DNA from: CAZLCC01 sp964558365
Lineage (GTDB): Bacteria > Patescibacteriota > Saccharimonadia > Saccharimonadales > Saccharimonadaceae
Direction of reading: 5' to 3'
DNA length: 64,000 nucleotides
Assembly (NCBI GenBank): GCA_964558365.1
Contig: CAZLCC010000011.1
Coordinates: 1 to 64,000 of the forward strand
The notes below the pieces were generated by a model. It saw only the letters and a program-made list of their open reading frames with translations, did not search any database and was not told where the DNA came from. This document shows, one piece after another, positions 50,721 through 59,217 of the stretch. Position 1 is the first letter of the stretch. Every line of letters begins with the position of its first letter. Position numbers and translations under genes: made by a program.

Positions 50721-51884
50721 CTATGGCCGAACTGGATACGTGACCAACAGGTTGTCGACCTTTCGATCAACCAGCGAGCCCAGAACAGCAGTCGCTGTCA
50801 CGGTCATCGATGTTGGCCTCGCCGGATCGTCCGGAGCCCATATCACGAAGCAGAACCTCGTGACCCCCTGTGGAACAGCTACGGTCATGCTCCCTTGGCG
50901 AGAGCCACCGCTGCAATTCGTTAGAGAGCCGATCCCCGGGTCAACCGTCAGAGAACCGCCAGCATCGCTAGCGGAAGTCTCTACGTAATACGGCCCTGAC
51001 GACCTCCCGGTTGGGATGTCGTTGAGGTCCGTCATCGAGAGAATGATGATTGACTTGTTGCTTGGGGGAGGTACGCAGTTCGGCCATGTGCCGATTGTGC
51101 CCGGAGGACATTGCGGGGGTGGTGTAACACCTCCACCGCACTTGTAGGTCACCTGTCCGCTTGCTTTTGCAGCAGCACGAGCAGCCATCTGCAGTGCTAG
51201 CGAGTGCCTGATAACGGTCCGAACACGACCGTTCACCTTGCCCCCGCTTCTCAGCAGCACATCCGAATCAATCGAGACCTTGTAATGACCCCACGCCCTG
51301 CTACCTGCCGTCGCCCGTAGGCCAATGGCAAAGCTACCGCTAGGGCAATTGATCATTGCTTGAAGGTTGATCGAAGCAAATGCTTTTGCCTTGACCACAA
51401 AGCTGAAGTCTTGGAGGCTCTTTACATCAAGAACTTTCTTCCACTTCAGCTTTGGCTGCTTCTTCTTTGGAGGAATTGCGGGGTTGTAGCACGGACTTCC
51501 CGTGCGACCCCCGGCAACCTTAACCCATCCAGTTGAAGATTGGCTTGACTTGCAGAGTTTCGCTCGAGTCTTCTCGGGATAAAACCCTACGCCAGTTGCG
51601 CTGTTTGTCCAGCGCTGGCCGGGCTTGGTCCAGACACAGCGCTTGTGATTTACAGACGCCTTGCTGACCATGACCCACTGTCCGACATAGTCGGCGTTGA
51701 CCTTCACCTTGGAGATATCCACCTTGGCGGCATCTCGTAGGGTGATTGAGGTTGCATTGGGGTCATTCGGATTGATGGTGACCTGACTTCCTGCCTGCGC
51801 TGGCGCAGCCAAAAAGGCATTGAACATCGCGAGCGCGGCCACGATGGCCACGATGGCGATGATGATTTTCTTTACAGCGGCCAT
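50721..51884 (-). CDS. GC-rich secreted protein, unknown function
   Basis: 387 aa from ATG 51884, which has a near-perfect AGGAGGTGAT site; the open frame upstream lacks one. Signal peptide: MAAVKKIIIAIVAIVAALAM, cleavage near AQA-G (about 30). The mature part has about nine Cys, a basic linker PKKKQPKLKWKKV, a middle region KASGQVTYKCGG, the motif CPPGTIGTWPNC shared with the neighbouring secreted protein, and a C-terminal beta-rich domain (about 275-387) ending VTYPVRP. No sorting signal or membrane anchor, so it is probably released. The GC content and codon use are much higher than in the flanks. It lies between the inverted repeats. Family not recognised. Confidence 0.75.
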   Translation of the reverse strand: MAAVKKIIIAIVAIVAALAMFNAFLAAPAQAGSQVTINPNDPNATSITLRDAAKVDISKVKVNADYVGQWVMVSKASVNHKRCVWTKPGQRWTNSATGVGFYPEKTRAKLCKSSQSSTGWVKVAGGRTGSPCYNPAIPPKKKQPKLKWKKVLDVKSLQDFSFVVKAKAFASINLQAMINCPSGSFAIGLRATAGSRAWGHYKVSIDSDVLLRSGGKVNGRVRTVIRHSLALQMAARAAAKASGQVTYKCGGGVTPPPQCPPGTIGTWPNCVPPPSNKSIIILSMTDLNDIPTGRSSGPYYVETSASDAGGSLTVDPGIGSLTNCSGGSRQGSMTVAVPQGVTRFCFVIWAPDDPARPTSMTVTATAVLGSLVDRKVDNLLVTYPVRP

Positions 51885-51913
51885 ATATATCACCTCCTGG
51901 TAATATCGTGGGC

Positions 51914-52000
51914 TACACGCCCGATTGATAAAGCTCGGGTGTGTGGCCACACACCCGATTCAAAAGTAAAAAATTATTTTACTCTTAAAACGGGTGTGTG
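51914..52000 (-). promoter_or_regulatory. Repeated CGGGTGTGTG elements with a 22-bp palindrome
   Basis: Perfect palindrome at 51936-51957: CGGGTGTGTGG followed by CCACACACCCG. A third CGGGTGTGTG occurs at 51991-52000. A near copy, CTACACGCCCGATT (51914-51927), matches CCACACACCCGATT (51947-51960) at 12 of 14 positions. They lie upstream of the GC-rich gene and look like an operator or mRNA-stabilising hairpin. Confidence 0.55.
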
Positions 52001-52033
52001 CCTTTTCAAGAAAATCTAAAAAAATATAAGTAG

Positions 52034-52135
52034 TCGGTTAATTATGGGTCATTCATGGAGCCAAATGCTCAACATGCCTTAAAGACCCATGACTATCTAG
52101 TTTGCAGGTTTATAAGATACATACAAACTAACCGA
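52034..52135 (-). ncRNA. Candidate structured RNA, three-helix junction
   Basis: Nested complementary segments: P1 TCGGTT (52034-52039)/AACCGA (52130-52135); P2 TTATGGGTC (52042-52050)/GACCCATGA (52084-52092), extended inside by CATGGAGC (54-61) with GCTC (67-70) and CATG (73-76); P3 AGTTTG (52099-52104)/CAAACT (52124-52129). All are compatible in one fold. It lies between lepA and the GC-rich gene, so on the minus strand it could be a leader RNA. The complementarity works on either strand. Confidence 0.45.
52077..52105 (-). repeat. Right copy of the imperfect inverted repeat
   Basis: On minus: GCAAACTAGATAGTCAT, then GG, then GTCTTTAAGG, with the left copy on plus at 50543-50572. It is also part of helices P2 and P3 of the folded element. 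Confidence 0.75.
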
Positions 52136-52308
52136 TGAAAAGAGTATTACCTCTTTTCGCTAAGCCAAATTGTCAATGTACCTCTCTCCTGGTAAAGTTC
52201 CACCTCATACCATTCGATTCTAGTAAACATATTATCATAAGAAATTAAAAATGTCAATACTTTTTACCATAAACATTACTAAACACAAGCTTTTTATACT
52301 GTTTGCGC

Positions 52309-54084
52309 TTATTTTTGCTTTAAAAGCACCACAAAAGCCTCTGGTGGCACTTCAACCTTACCAAATTTCTTTAGCCGTTTTTTGCCTTCTTTTTGCTTGG
52401 CCCAAAGCTTCTTTTTTCGAGAAACATCACCACCATACAGGTGACCCGTAACGTTCTTTTTCAGTGCTGGCACGTTTTCACGCGCAATAATTCGCCCACC
52501 AATTGCTGCTTGCAGGCTCACCACAAAAAGCTGTTTTGGAATAACTTCTTTTAAGCGCTCTGTCATGGTTCTGCCAAGGCGTTCTGCCTCTGTTTTGTGT
52601 ACAATGACGCTTAAAGCATCTGCCTTTTCACTAGCAATAAGAAAATCGAGCCGTACCAGATCATCTGCTCTATAATTTGCCAGTTCATAGTTAAAACTGC
52701 CATAGCCGCTAGTTACGCTTTTGAGATTATCGTAAAAGTCTGTCAGCATATTTGCTAGTGGCGCTTCGAAGGTAATCATAGCTAGATCGCTTTCGGTATA
52801 ACTAATATTCTTCTGATATCCTCGCCCTTCAATAATTAACTTCAAAACGCCGCCAACATACTCTTTTGGCGTCACAATTTCGCCTTTTATCCATGGTTCT
52901 CTGATCTCGGCAATTTTGCTTACCTCTGGCAATTCTGAAGCTGACTTAATAGTTGTTTCTTCACCACTGATTAGTGTTACTTCATAATCTGTTGAGGGAT
53001 TCGTGATGATTAGCTCGATATTATGCGAACGCTCCATACGCTCTTTCACAATATCCATGTGCAGTAACCCTAGAAAGCCAATTCTAAAACCATGCCCTAA
53101 AACTTGACTGTTTTCAGGCGTGTATTGCAAGGCTGCATCGTTTAAAGTCAGCTTTTCTAGTGCGTCTTTTAAAACAGGGTAATCTTCGGCAAGACTCGGA
53201 AATACGCCAGCATACACAAACGGTTTTACTTCTTTGTAGCCCGAAAGCGCCTGAGAAGCCGGTTTTTTAGTCAGCGTTACCGTATCACCAACTCTCGCTT
53301 CAGAAACCGAGCGAAGATTCGTAACAATATAGCCAATTTCACCTGATTTTAGTTCACTCCCAGGGGTCATTTTTGGCTTTAAAGCGCCTACTTCAAGCGC
53401 TAGGCCCTCAGATTTTGCCGCCATCATGTTAATTTCTGCTGCTTTTGGAATTTTGCCATCAAAAACACGCACATAAAGAATCACGCCTCTGTAATCATCA
53501 TAAACGGAATCAAAAATAAGCGCTCTGGTTTCAGTATTTTCTGCTATTTTTGGCGCTGGAACACGCGTTAAAATCGCATCAAGTACTTCGCTAACACCTT
53601 TACCTGTTTTAGCGCTTACTTCTAGAATTTCGTCTCTTTCGCAGCCCAAAAGATCCATTACTTCTTTCGCAACTCTTTCTGGGTCAGCCGCCGGAAGATC
53701 AATTTTATTAAGCACCGGAATGATCGTTAAATTTGCCTCCATCGCAAGGTAGACATTTGCTAGTGTTTGCGCCTGAATACCCTGCGAAGCGTCAACCACC
53801 AACAGAGCGCCTTCACACGCCTGCAAACTACGAGAGACTTCATAGCTAAAATCAACGTGCCCAGGGGTGTCAATTAAATTAAGTTGCGTATTTTTATAAT
53901 TCATCCTCACTGGCTGCAACTTAATGGTAATGCCTTTTTCGCGCTCAAGATCCATACTATCAAGCAGCTGCGACTTCATATCGCGTTTTTCAACTGTTTC
54001 GGTTATTTCCATTAGTCTATCCGCTAGCGTACTTTTACCGTGGTCAATATGAGCAATAATGCAAAAATTTCTAATATTACTCAT
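52309..54084 (-). CDS. lepA: Elongation factor 4 (LepA)
   Basis: Translational GTPase that back-translocates or remodels stalled ribosomes, 591 aa. G domain: IIAHIDHGKSTLADRLM, LIDTPGHVDFSYEV, LNKIDLPAADP; EF-G-like domains II, III and V (YGSFNYELANYR); and the LepA-specific C-terminal domain with TGHLYGGDVSRKKKLWAKQK. It begins 3 nt after murJ and ends the tilS-ftsH-murJ-lepA run. Confidence 0.98.
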   Translation of the reverse strand: MSNIRNFCIIAHIDHGKSTLADRLMEITETVEKRDMKSQLLDSMDLEREKGITIKLQPVRMNYKNTQLNLIDTPGHVDFSYEVSRSLQACEGALLVVDASQGIQAQTLANVYLAMEANLTIIPVLNKIDLPAADPERVAKEVMDLLGCERDEILEVSAKTGKGVSEVLDAILTRVPAPKIAENTETRALIFDSVYDDYRGVILYVRVFDGKIPKAAEINMMAAKSEGLALEVGALKPKMTPGSELKSGEIGYIVTNLRSVSEARVGDTVTLTKKPASQALSGYKEVKPFVYAGVFPSLAEDYPVLKDALEKLTLNDAALQYTPENSQVLGHGFRIGFLGLLHMDIVKERMERSHNIELIITNPSTDYEVTLISGEETTIKSASELPEVSKIAEIREPWIKGEIVTPKEYVGGVLKLIIEGRGYQKNISYTESDLAMITFEAPLANMLTDFYDNLKSVTSGYGSFNYELANYRADDLVRLDFLIASEKADALSVIVHKTEAERLGRTMTERLKEVIPKQLFVVSLQAAIGGRIIARENVPALKKNVTGHLYGGDVSRKKKLWAKQKEGKKRLKKFGKVEVPPEAFVVLLKQK

Positions 54085-54087
54085 CGT

Positions 54088-55722
54088 TTAATTTCCCTTT
54101 GCATCGTATTTTTTAAAGAAGAAGTGAGCAAAACGTTGAATAATTGGGTCAACCTCTTTTAGGCGCAGGAGCTTACTGAAAAGCACATAACTTGCACCGC
54201 TAATAGCAACAATGGTAGCAAACTTATAAAAGCCAGCAAAGAAGCTTTGGTCAGTTGCATTAAATGAGAAGATAATCACGCTGATATAGGTAACGACCGC
54301 CATAAAGCCAGTCGCCGATGCCATGCGTGCCACGGCATGCACAAAATAAACATCAAATAACTTTGGAATACGTGACGACATAATGATGAATAAAATAATT
54401 ACTTCAAATACCGCCCAAATAACCTGCGCCCACGCGAGCCCATAAGCACCCATATTGAGTCCCATCGTAAACCAAACTGCCAGTGTTACGCAAAGAATAA
54501 TACTGGCAATCGAAATATAAAGCGGTGTTTTGGTATCTTTTTGCGCATAAAAACTTCTAGCAGCAATGTGATAAATTGAGCGGAAAAGAATAGCAACAGA
54601 TAAAATACCCAGTAAGCCAGCCATCAGTGGATCACCTCCGTTTTTAATAAAGTGGACAAGATAGCCACGAGTGAAGTAGGTGATGACGGCCACTGGCAGA
54701 GCAATCCAAATAATGACGCGAAGCACCGTTTGCAGTTCTTTTTTAAATAGGTCTGGTCGCCCCTGGCTAAGTCGTTCTGTCATCTGTGGAAATGCAGCAG
54801 TAGAAATTGCCACACCGATAAGATTAATTGGTACCATATACAGCGTTGTTGCCTGCTGATAAATACGAACCGTTCCGGCCGCCATACGAGACGCCAGGTT
54901 TGTATCAACAATACTGCTTACGTAATCAATACCTTGGTCAAACGAACGAGCTGGCAGAAGCCTAAGCACCTGACGAAAACCTTTATTCTTCCAAAAAATC
55001 TTCATTCGATAATCAAATCCAAGCCCAAATAGCCCAATACTACTCACAACCAATTGCATAATTGAACCGAGCACAACACCGAGCGCTACACCCATAATGC
55101 CGCCTTCAAAAATCTGCACACCAAAAATGGTGATACCATTAGTAAATACCGTAATACCAATGATAATACCGATGTTATAAATCGCAGGGGCAAGGGCGTA
55201 AAAGGTAAAACGTCCAACTGCCTGCTGCATGCTGGCAATCACCGTTGCAATGGCAAATAGGAAAGGATTAATGGCAATCACGCGCATCATACTCACCGCT
55301 AAACCTCGCCCAGATTCATCAAGCCCCGGAGCCACAATATATTGCACAAGCGGTTCAGCAAAAATAATGATAAAAATACTGGCGATAAAAGTAACAAGCG
55401 CCATAAAGTTCACCATGCTGGTACTTAGTTCCCACGCCGATTTTTTGTTATAGTTTGCTAATCGTTCATTGAAAACAGGAATAAAAGTAACACTCAATGC
55501 CCCCGAAACAAGAATAAAGAACATGAAGTCGGGGATGGTAAATGCAACTGTATAGGCATCAATTCCTACTGGATATGTGTCAAGGTAATAACTATTTAAA
55601 AGACGGTCGCGAAAGAGCCCAAGAAGGCTAGCGATAAGCGTGGAGCTTGCAAGAAGCGCTGCAGCAAGTTGCAATGATATGCGTTGATTGGCTTTTGCAA
55701 CAGCAGTTCGAACTCGCCCCAT
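54088..55722 (-). CDS. murJ: Lipid II flippase MurJ
   Basis: MviN/MurJ of the MOP superfamily, 544 aa with about 14 membrane helices. Family features: LLGLFRDRLL near the N-terminus, VSGALSVTFIPVFNE, LPARSFDQGIDYVSSIVDTN, and YFTRGYLVHF. It flips the peptidoglycan precursor lipid II outward. AGGAGATAT directly precedes the ATG. Placed between ftsH and lepA. Together with MltG, the Rpf-like protein and LysM-CHAP it shows that the cell builds and remodels peptidoglycan. Confidence 0.95.
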   Translation of the reverse strand: MGRVRTAVAKANQRISLQLAAALLASSTLIASLLGLFRDRLLNSYYLDTYPVGIDAYTVAFTIPDFMFFILVSGALSVTFIPVFNERLANYNKKSAWELSTSMVNFMALVTFIASIFIIIFAEPLVQYIVAPGLDESGRGLAVSMMRVIAINPFLFAIATVIASMQQAVGRFTFYALAPAIYNIGIIIGITVFTNGITIFGVQIFEGGIMGVALGVVLGSIMQLVVSSIGLFGLGFDYRMKIFWKNKGFRQVLRLLPARSFDQGIDYVSSIVDTNLASRMAAGTVRIYQQATTLYMVPINLIGVAISTAAFPQMTERLSQGRPDLFKKELQTVLRVIIWIALPVAVITYFTRGYLVHFIKNGGDPLMAGLLGILSVAILFRSIYHIAARSFYAQKDTKTPLYISIASIILCVTLAVWFTMGLNMGAYGLAWAQVIWAVFEVIILFIIMSSRIPKLFDVYFVHAVARMASATGFMAVVTYISVIIFSFNATDQSFFAGFYKFATIVAISGASYVLFSKLLRLKEVDPIIQRFAHFFFKKYDAKGN

Positions 55723-55740
55723 ATATCTCCTATTTAATTT

Positions 55741-57645
55741 CTAATAGAGCTCCGCTGTTTTTGGCAGCTTGGCATCTTTTAGAATTTTATTTACTTCAGG
55801 CTCGTCGATTGTTTCTTTTTTAATCAGTTCTTCAGAAAGCTTTTTTAAAGCTGGCATATTGGCTTTTAAGATTACCTCAGCTCGATAGGACGCTTCTTTC
55901 ATTAAGTTAGAAACTTCTTTATCGATCTGCTTGGCTGTATCTTCAGAATATGGCCGCTCGTGCACCATTCGATCAAACATCATTCCGCCGTTATCTTCAT
56001 GAAAGACTTGGTCTCTTAGTTCTTTACCCATGCCTTGCTCAATAACCATATCGCGAGCAATTTCTGTTGCTTTTCGAAGATCACTATTTGCACCAGTTGT
56101 TACATGGTCTGCGCCGTATTGAATTTTTTCCGCAATTCGACCACCCATTGCTCTCGCAAGCACATCTTTAAATTCAACAATTGAGGTGTAGTATTTATCT
56201 TCTGGTGGCAAAAACCATGTTACGCCACCGGTGCCACCACGCGGAATAATTGTTACTTTATGTACAGGATCGCTATCTGGCAACACGTGTCCAACTACTG
56301 CGTGCCCAGCTTCGTGATATGCCGTCATTTCTTTATCTTTATCGTTAATAATTCGAGTCTTTCGCTCTGGGCCAATTGCTACTTTTTCAAACGCTTCAGT
56401 TAAGTCGCTATTGTTAATAGTTTTTCGGTTATGGCGTGCAGCAATAATCGCAGATTCGTTTGCAATGTTTGCAAGATCCGCACCGCTGCTACCAGCTGTT
56501 TTCGCAGCAAGCGCATCAATATCAACGGTGTCGTCAACTGGTTTATTTTTAAAATGCACCTTAAGAATTGACTCACGATCTTTTCGTTCTGGAAGTGTAA
56601 TACCAACTCGACGATCAAAGCGACCAGGTCGAAGAAGCGCTGGATCAAGCACATCTGCACGGTTGGTAGCCGCCAAAACAATCACATTCGTATCTGTCTC
56701 GAACCCATCCATTTCCACAAGAATTTGGTTGAGCGTTTGTTCACGCTCGTCATGACCGCCGCCCATGCCACTGCCACGCTTTCGCCCAACTGCATCAATC
56801 TCATCAATAAAGATAATGCACGGGGCATTCTTCTTAGCTTTTGTGAAAAGATCACGCACACGGCTCGCGCCAACACCAACAAACATTTCAACAAACTCAG
56901 AACCAGAGATACTAAAGAACGGCGCATTTGCCTCACCCGCAACGGCGCGTGCCAGCATTGTTTTACCTGTTCCCGGAGGACCAACCAATAAAACACCTTT
57001 GGGAATTTTTGCACCAACTTGCTTAAACTTCTTTGGGTTTTTCAAGAAATCTACTACTTCGTAGAGATCTTCTTTTGCTTCGTTATTGCCTGCAATGTCA
57101 TCAAACAACACCTTTTCTTTATCAGTACCATAAAGCTTTGCTTTACTTCGCCCAAACCCTAGTGCCTGATTGCTCTGACCTTGAGCTTGGCGCATTAAGA
57201 AGAAGAAAAGTCCGCCAATAAGAAGAATCGGAAGAAGTAAACTTAGTACATTCCAAATAGTACTTCCTGTCGTTGATGGCTTTTCAACCACAACTTCTGC
57301 CTTCGTGTCTTGTCGTAAGCCCTGTTCATAAATACTGCTGCCGGCTTCTTTATAAGACTGCTGCGTTGGCTCGTTTTTGCCTTTAGGAGTAATCTTGATA
57401 TTTTCACCTTGCAGTTCAAGTTTTGAAATCTCTCCGTTATTTGCCCTCTTAATAACATCTGAAAACGCAACGTCGTCAAGCTTTTTCTGCGGAGAAATAA
57501 TTGCAATCGCCGTTAATATAAACAGCACCAAAACTGCCCAAAATATAGTGGTTCTTAAAAAGTTATTTGGACCCTTTTTGTTTGGCAATTTTTTCTTCAT
57601 TTTTTTTGGAATCTTCTTCATAGATATTCTTCGCTTTTTCGGCAT
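55741..57645 (-). CDS. ftsH: ATP-dependent zinc metalloprotease FtsH
   Basis: Membrane AAA+ protease, 634 aa. Basic N-terminus, TM1 (about 30-50), an extracytoplasmic FtsH_ext domain, TM2 (about 130-152), then AAA: Walker A LVGPPGTGKTMLARA, Walker B CIIFIDEIDAVGR, SRH region ATNRADVLDPALLRPGRFDR; protease zinc site TAYHEAGHAVVGH with a downstream acidic ligand near TTGANSDLRKATEIA. Start uncertain: MPKKRRISMKK has two candidates (57645 and 57621); GAAAGG directly abuts the first. tilS lies 36 nt upstream, a widespread pairing. Confidence 0.97.
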   Translation of the reverse strand: MPKKRRISMKKIPKKMKKKLPNKKGPNNFLRTTIFWAVLVLFILTAIAIISPQKKLDDVAFSDVIKRANNGEISKLELQGENIKITPKGKNEPTQQSYKEAGSSIYEQGLRQDTKAEVVVEKPSTTGSTIWNVLSLLLPILLIGGLFFFLMRQAQGQSNQALGFGRSKAKLYGTDKEKVLFDDIAGNNEAKEDLYEVVDFLKNPKKFKQVGAKIPKGVLLVGPPGTGKTMLARAVAGEANAPFFSISGSEFVEMFVGVGASRVRDLFTKAKKNAPCIIFIDEIDAVGRKRGSGMGGGHDEREQTLNQILVEMDGFETDTNVIVLAATNRADVLDPALLRPGRFDRRVGITLPERKDRESILKVHFKNKPVDDTVDIDALAAKTAGSSGADLANIANESAIIAARHNRKTINNSDLTEAFEKVAIGPERKTRIINDKDKEMTAYHEAGHAVVGHVLPDSDPVHKVTIIPRGGTGGVTWFLPPEDKYYTSIVEFKDVLARAMGGRIAEKIQYGADHVTTGANSDLRKATEIARDMVIEQGMGKELRDQVFHEDNGGMMFDRMVHERPYSEDTAKQIDKEVSNLMKEASYRAEVILKANMPALKKLSEELIKKETIDEPEVNKILKDAKLPKTAELY

Positions 57646-57681
57646 CCTTTCAGTGTGTTTTATTAGGGGAAATTAACCCTT

Positions 57682-58566
57682 CTAGCTTACCACGTTATCA
57701 GGGTGTACGACAATAAAAGTCTTTTTTGTAAACGCCAGCTCTACACCACCGCCAATTTGATAGATCGTATTAGCTTTAGCTGTTTTAATTGCAAGTAGTC
57801 CGGCTTTAAGCTGCGGATACGTTGCACGGGTAAGATATTTTAAAAGCTCTATAGCAGTCGCTTCATCTATGCTAATAAAAAAATAGCGGCTATATTCACT
57901 TCGTTTTACTTCTGAAACTTCTAATAGTTTTTTTGCTTCTTCGTTCATTTCTTTCTGCAAGTCAACCTGTCCGTCATGCAGCTTTAAAAATCGCTGCTTT
58001 TCACTTAAAGATAATTTCGAAGTAATATTTAGCCGCACATAGTTTCTTAAATATTTTTCATCTGTATTTGTTTCATCTTCGCACCACAAAAGGCTGCGTT
58101 GCTTTGCATAGTTATATAATTCATCTTTTTGTAGATGGAGCAGGGGACGAATGATAGTTTTTTCGCTGCGCAGTGCGCTAATACCACGCCAACCAGTACC
58201 ACGAAGAATATTAATAATCATCGTTTCTAAAACATCATCTGCATGATGTGCCGTTATAATCGCTACTGCTTTTTGCTTTGTTCTTGCTGCTTCTAAAAAT
58301 GTATAGCGCGCACTTCTCGCTGCTTCTTCACTTGCCGCTTCACCCAACTTTTCTTCTTTAGAAATAAAAGGTAAATTGTATTTAGCCGCAAGCTCCTCCA
58401 CAAATTGCGCGTCTTTCTTAGATTCTTTACGAATACCATGATCAAAATGTGCAACAACAAGTTCAAGATTTTTCTGCCGAGACAAAAGATCCAAAAGCAC
58501 AACAGAATCAACACCGCCAGAGACAGCAACGATGTATTTCCCAGTTTTGATATTAATCAATTCCAT
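57682..58566 (-). CDS. tilS: tRNA(Ile)-lysidine synthase
   Basis: Converts C34 of tRNA-Ile(CAU) to lysidine so that it reads AUA. 294 aa, a short form: the N-terminal PP-loop domain has YIVAVSGGVDSVVLLDLL and AHFDHGIRKESKKD, then TAHHADDVLETMIINILRGT, but the usual C-terminal TilS domain is much reduced. An extended -10 (TGCTACTCT) lies 10 nt before the ATG. First gene of the tilS-ftsH-murJ-lepA run. Confidence 0.94.
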   Translation of the reverse strand: MELINIKTGKYIVAVSGGVDSVVLLDLLSRQKNLELVVAHFDHGIRKESKKDAQFVEELAAKYNLPFISKEEKLGEAASEEAARSARYTFLEAARTKQKAVAIITAHHADDVLETMIINILRGTGWRGISALRSEKTIIRPLLHLQKDELYNYAKQRSLLWCEDETNTDEKYLRNYVRLNITSKLSLSEKQRFLKLHDGQVDLQKEMNEEAKKLLEVSEVKRSEYSRYFFISIDEATAIELLKYLTRATYPQLKAGLLAIKTAKANTIYQIGGGVELAFTKKTFIVVHPDNVVS

Positions 58567-58597
58567 AGTTATACATAGAGTAGCACGATAAAATGGA

Positions 58598-59191
58598 TCA
58601 TGTTTTGATGGGTTGTTTTATAAAACGAATGATCCCAAAGCTACCAATTGATATGCCATAGGCAATGCTTACCACATGCCCCACAGTAGGAAGAATCTTT
58701 TGATTTGACCCAGGCAGTATAGAGTCTTTCACATACACTAACTCGTCATACAGCGGGCGAACTGAAAGTATTCTCTTTTTATCTTCATCAGTCAGCGAAG
58801 GAAGGTTCTTTTGAAGTTCTTTTACTGAAGAGTGAAAGTTTGGATGGCGCTTAAAGTAACGTGGGTTTATTCTGTCTAGATTGCCAATTTTACCACAAAG
58901 ACAGACTGCCCTATGCATAACATTCTTTCTTTTTGAGAACACACTCAACGCTACACTCGCCCCTGCGCTTACACCAACAATAGAAACGGTATGCCCCTCC
59001 TGAATTAGTTCGTCTATCTTTTTTAGTAGTCCCTCCATTCGATCATCAAACGTATCGTTCTCGAGCCAGTTCATCGTATAGATAAGAGACTGCACTCCAA
59101 ATATCCGCCACCATCTTACTGTTGATGCTTGGCGACCTAGTTTATGATCGCCAAGTCCTGGGATATAAATAATAGTATGAATTTTATTCAT
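58598..59191 (-). CDS. Alpha/beta-hydrolase-fold protein
   Basis: 197 aa. TIIYIPGLGDHKLG, nucleophile elbow VSIVGVSAGASVALS (GxSxG), and a late His in LPTVGHVVSIAYG fit an alpha/beta hydrolase; the acid residue may be the Asp in VRPLYDELVYVKDS. Substrate unknown. TATAAT ends exactly 6 nt before the ATG, so it is predicted to be leaderless and monocistronic. Confidence 0.82.
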   Translation of the reverse strand: MNKIHTIIYIPGLGDHKLGRQASTVRWWRIFGVQSLIYTMNWLENDTFDDRMEGLLKKIDELIQEGHTVSIVGVSAGASVALSVFSKRKNVMHRAVCLCGKIGNLDRINPRYFKRHPNFHSSVKELQKNLPSLTDEDKKRILSVRPLYDELVYVKDSILPGSNQKILPTVGHVVSIAYGISIGSFGIIRFIKQPIKT

Positions 59192-59197
59192 ACTATT

Positions 59198-59203
59198 ATT
59201 ATA
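59198..59203 (-). promoter_or_regulatory. -10 element of the alpha/beta-hydrolase gene (leaderless)
   Basis: TATAAT on minus, 6 nt before the ATG at 59191. Confidence 0.5.
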
Positions 59204-59217
59204 CGCTGCTTCGGATT

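Larger units (their letters stand above)
51885..52308. other. Non-coding gap between lepA and the GC-rich secreted gene
   Basis: 424 bp without a gene. It holds the AGGAGGTGAT site of the GC-rich gene, the CGGGTGTGTG repeats (51914-52000), the folded element (52034-52135) and the right inverted repeat (52077-52105). The part from 52140 to 52308 shows only AT-rich sequence with no feature I can support. Confidence 0.7.

Noticed and set aside
50543..52105. Integron cassette with attC sites
   Set aside because: The ends lack RYYYAAC/GTTRRRY pairs and no integrase is present; the repeats are inverted rather than direct.
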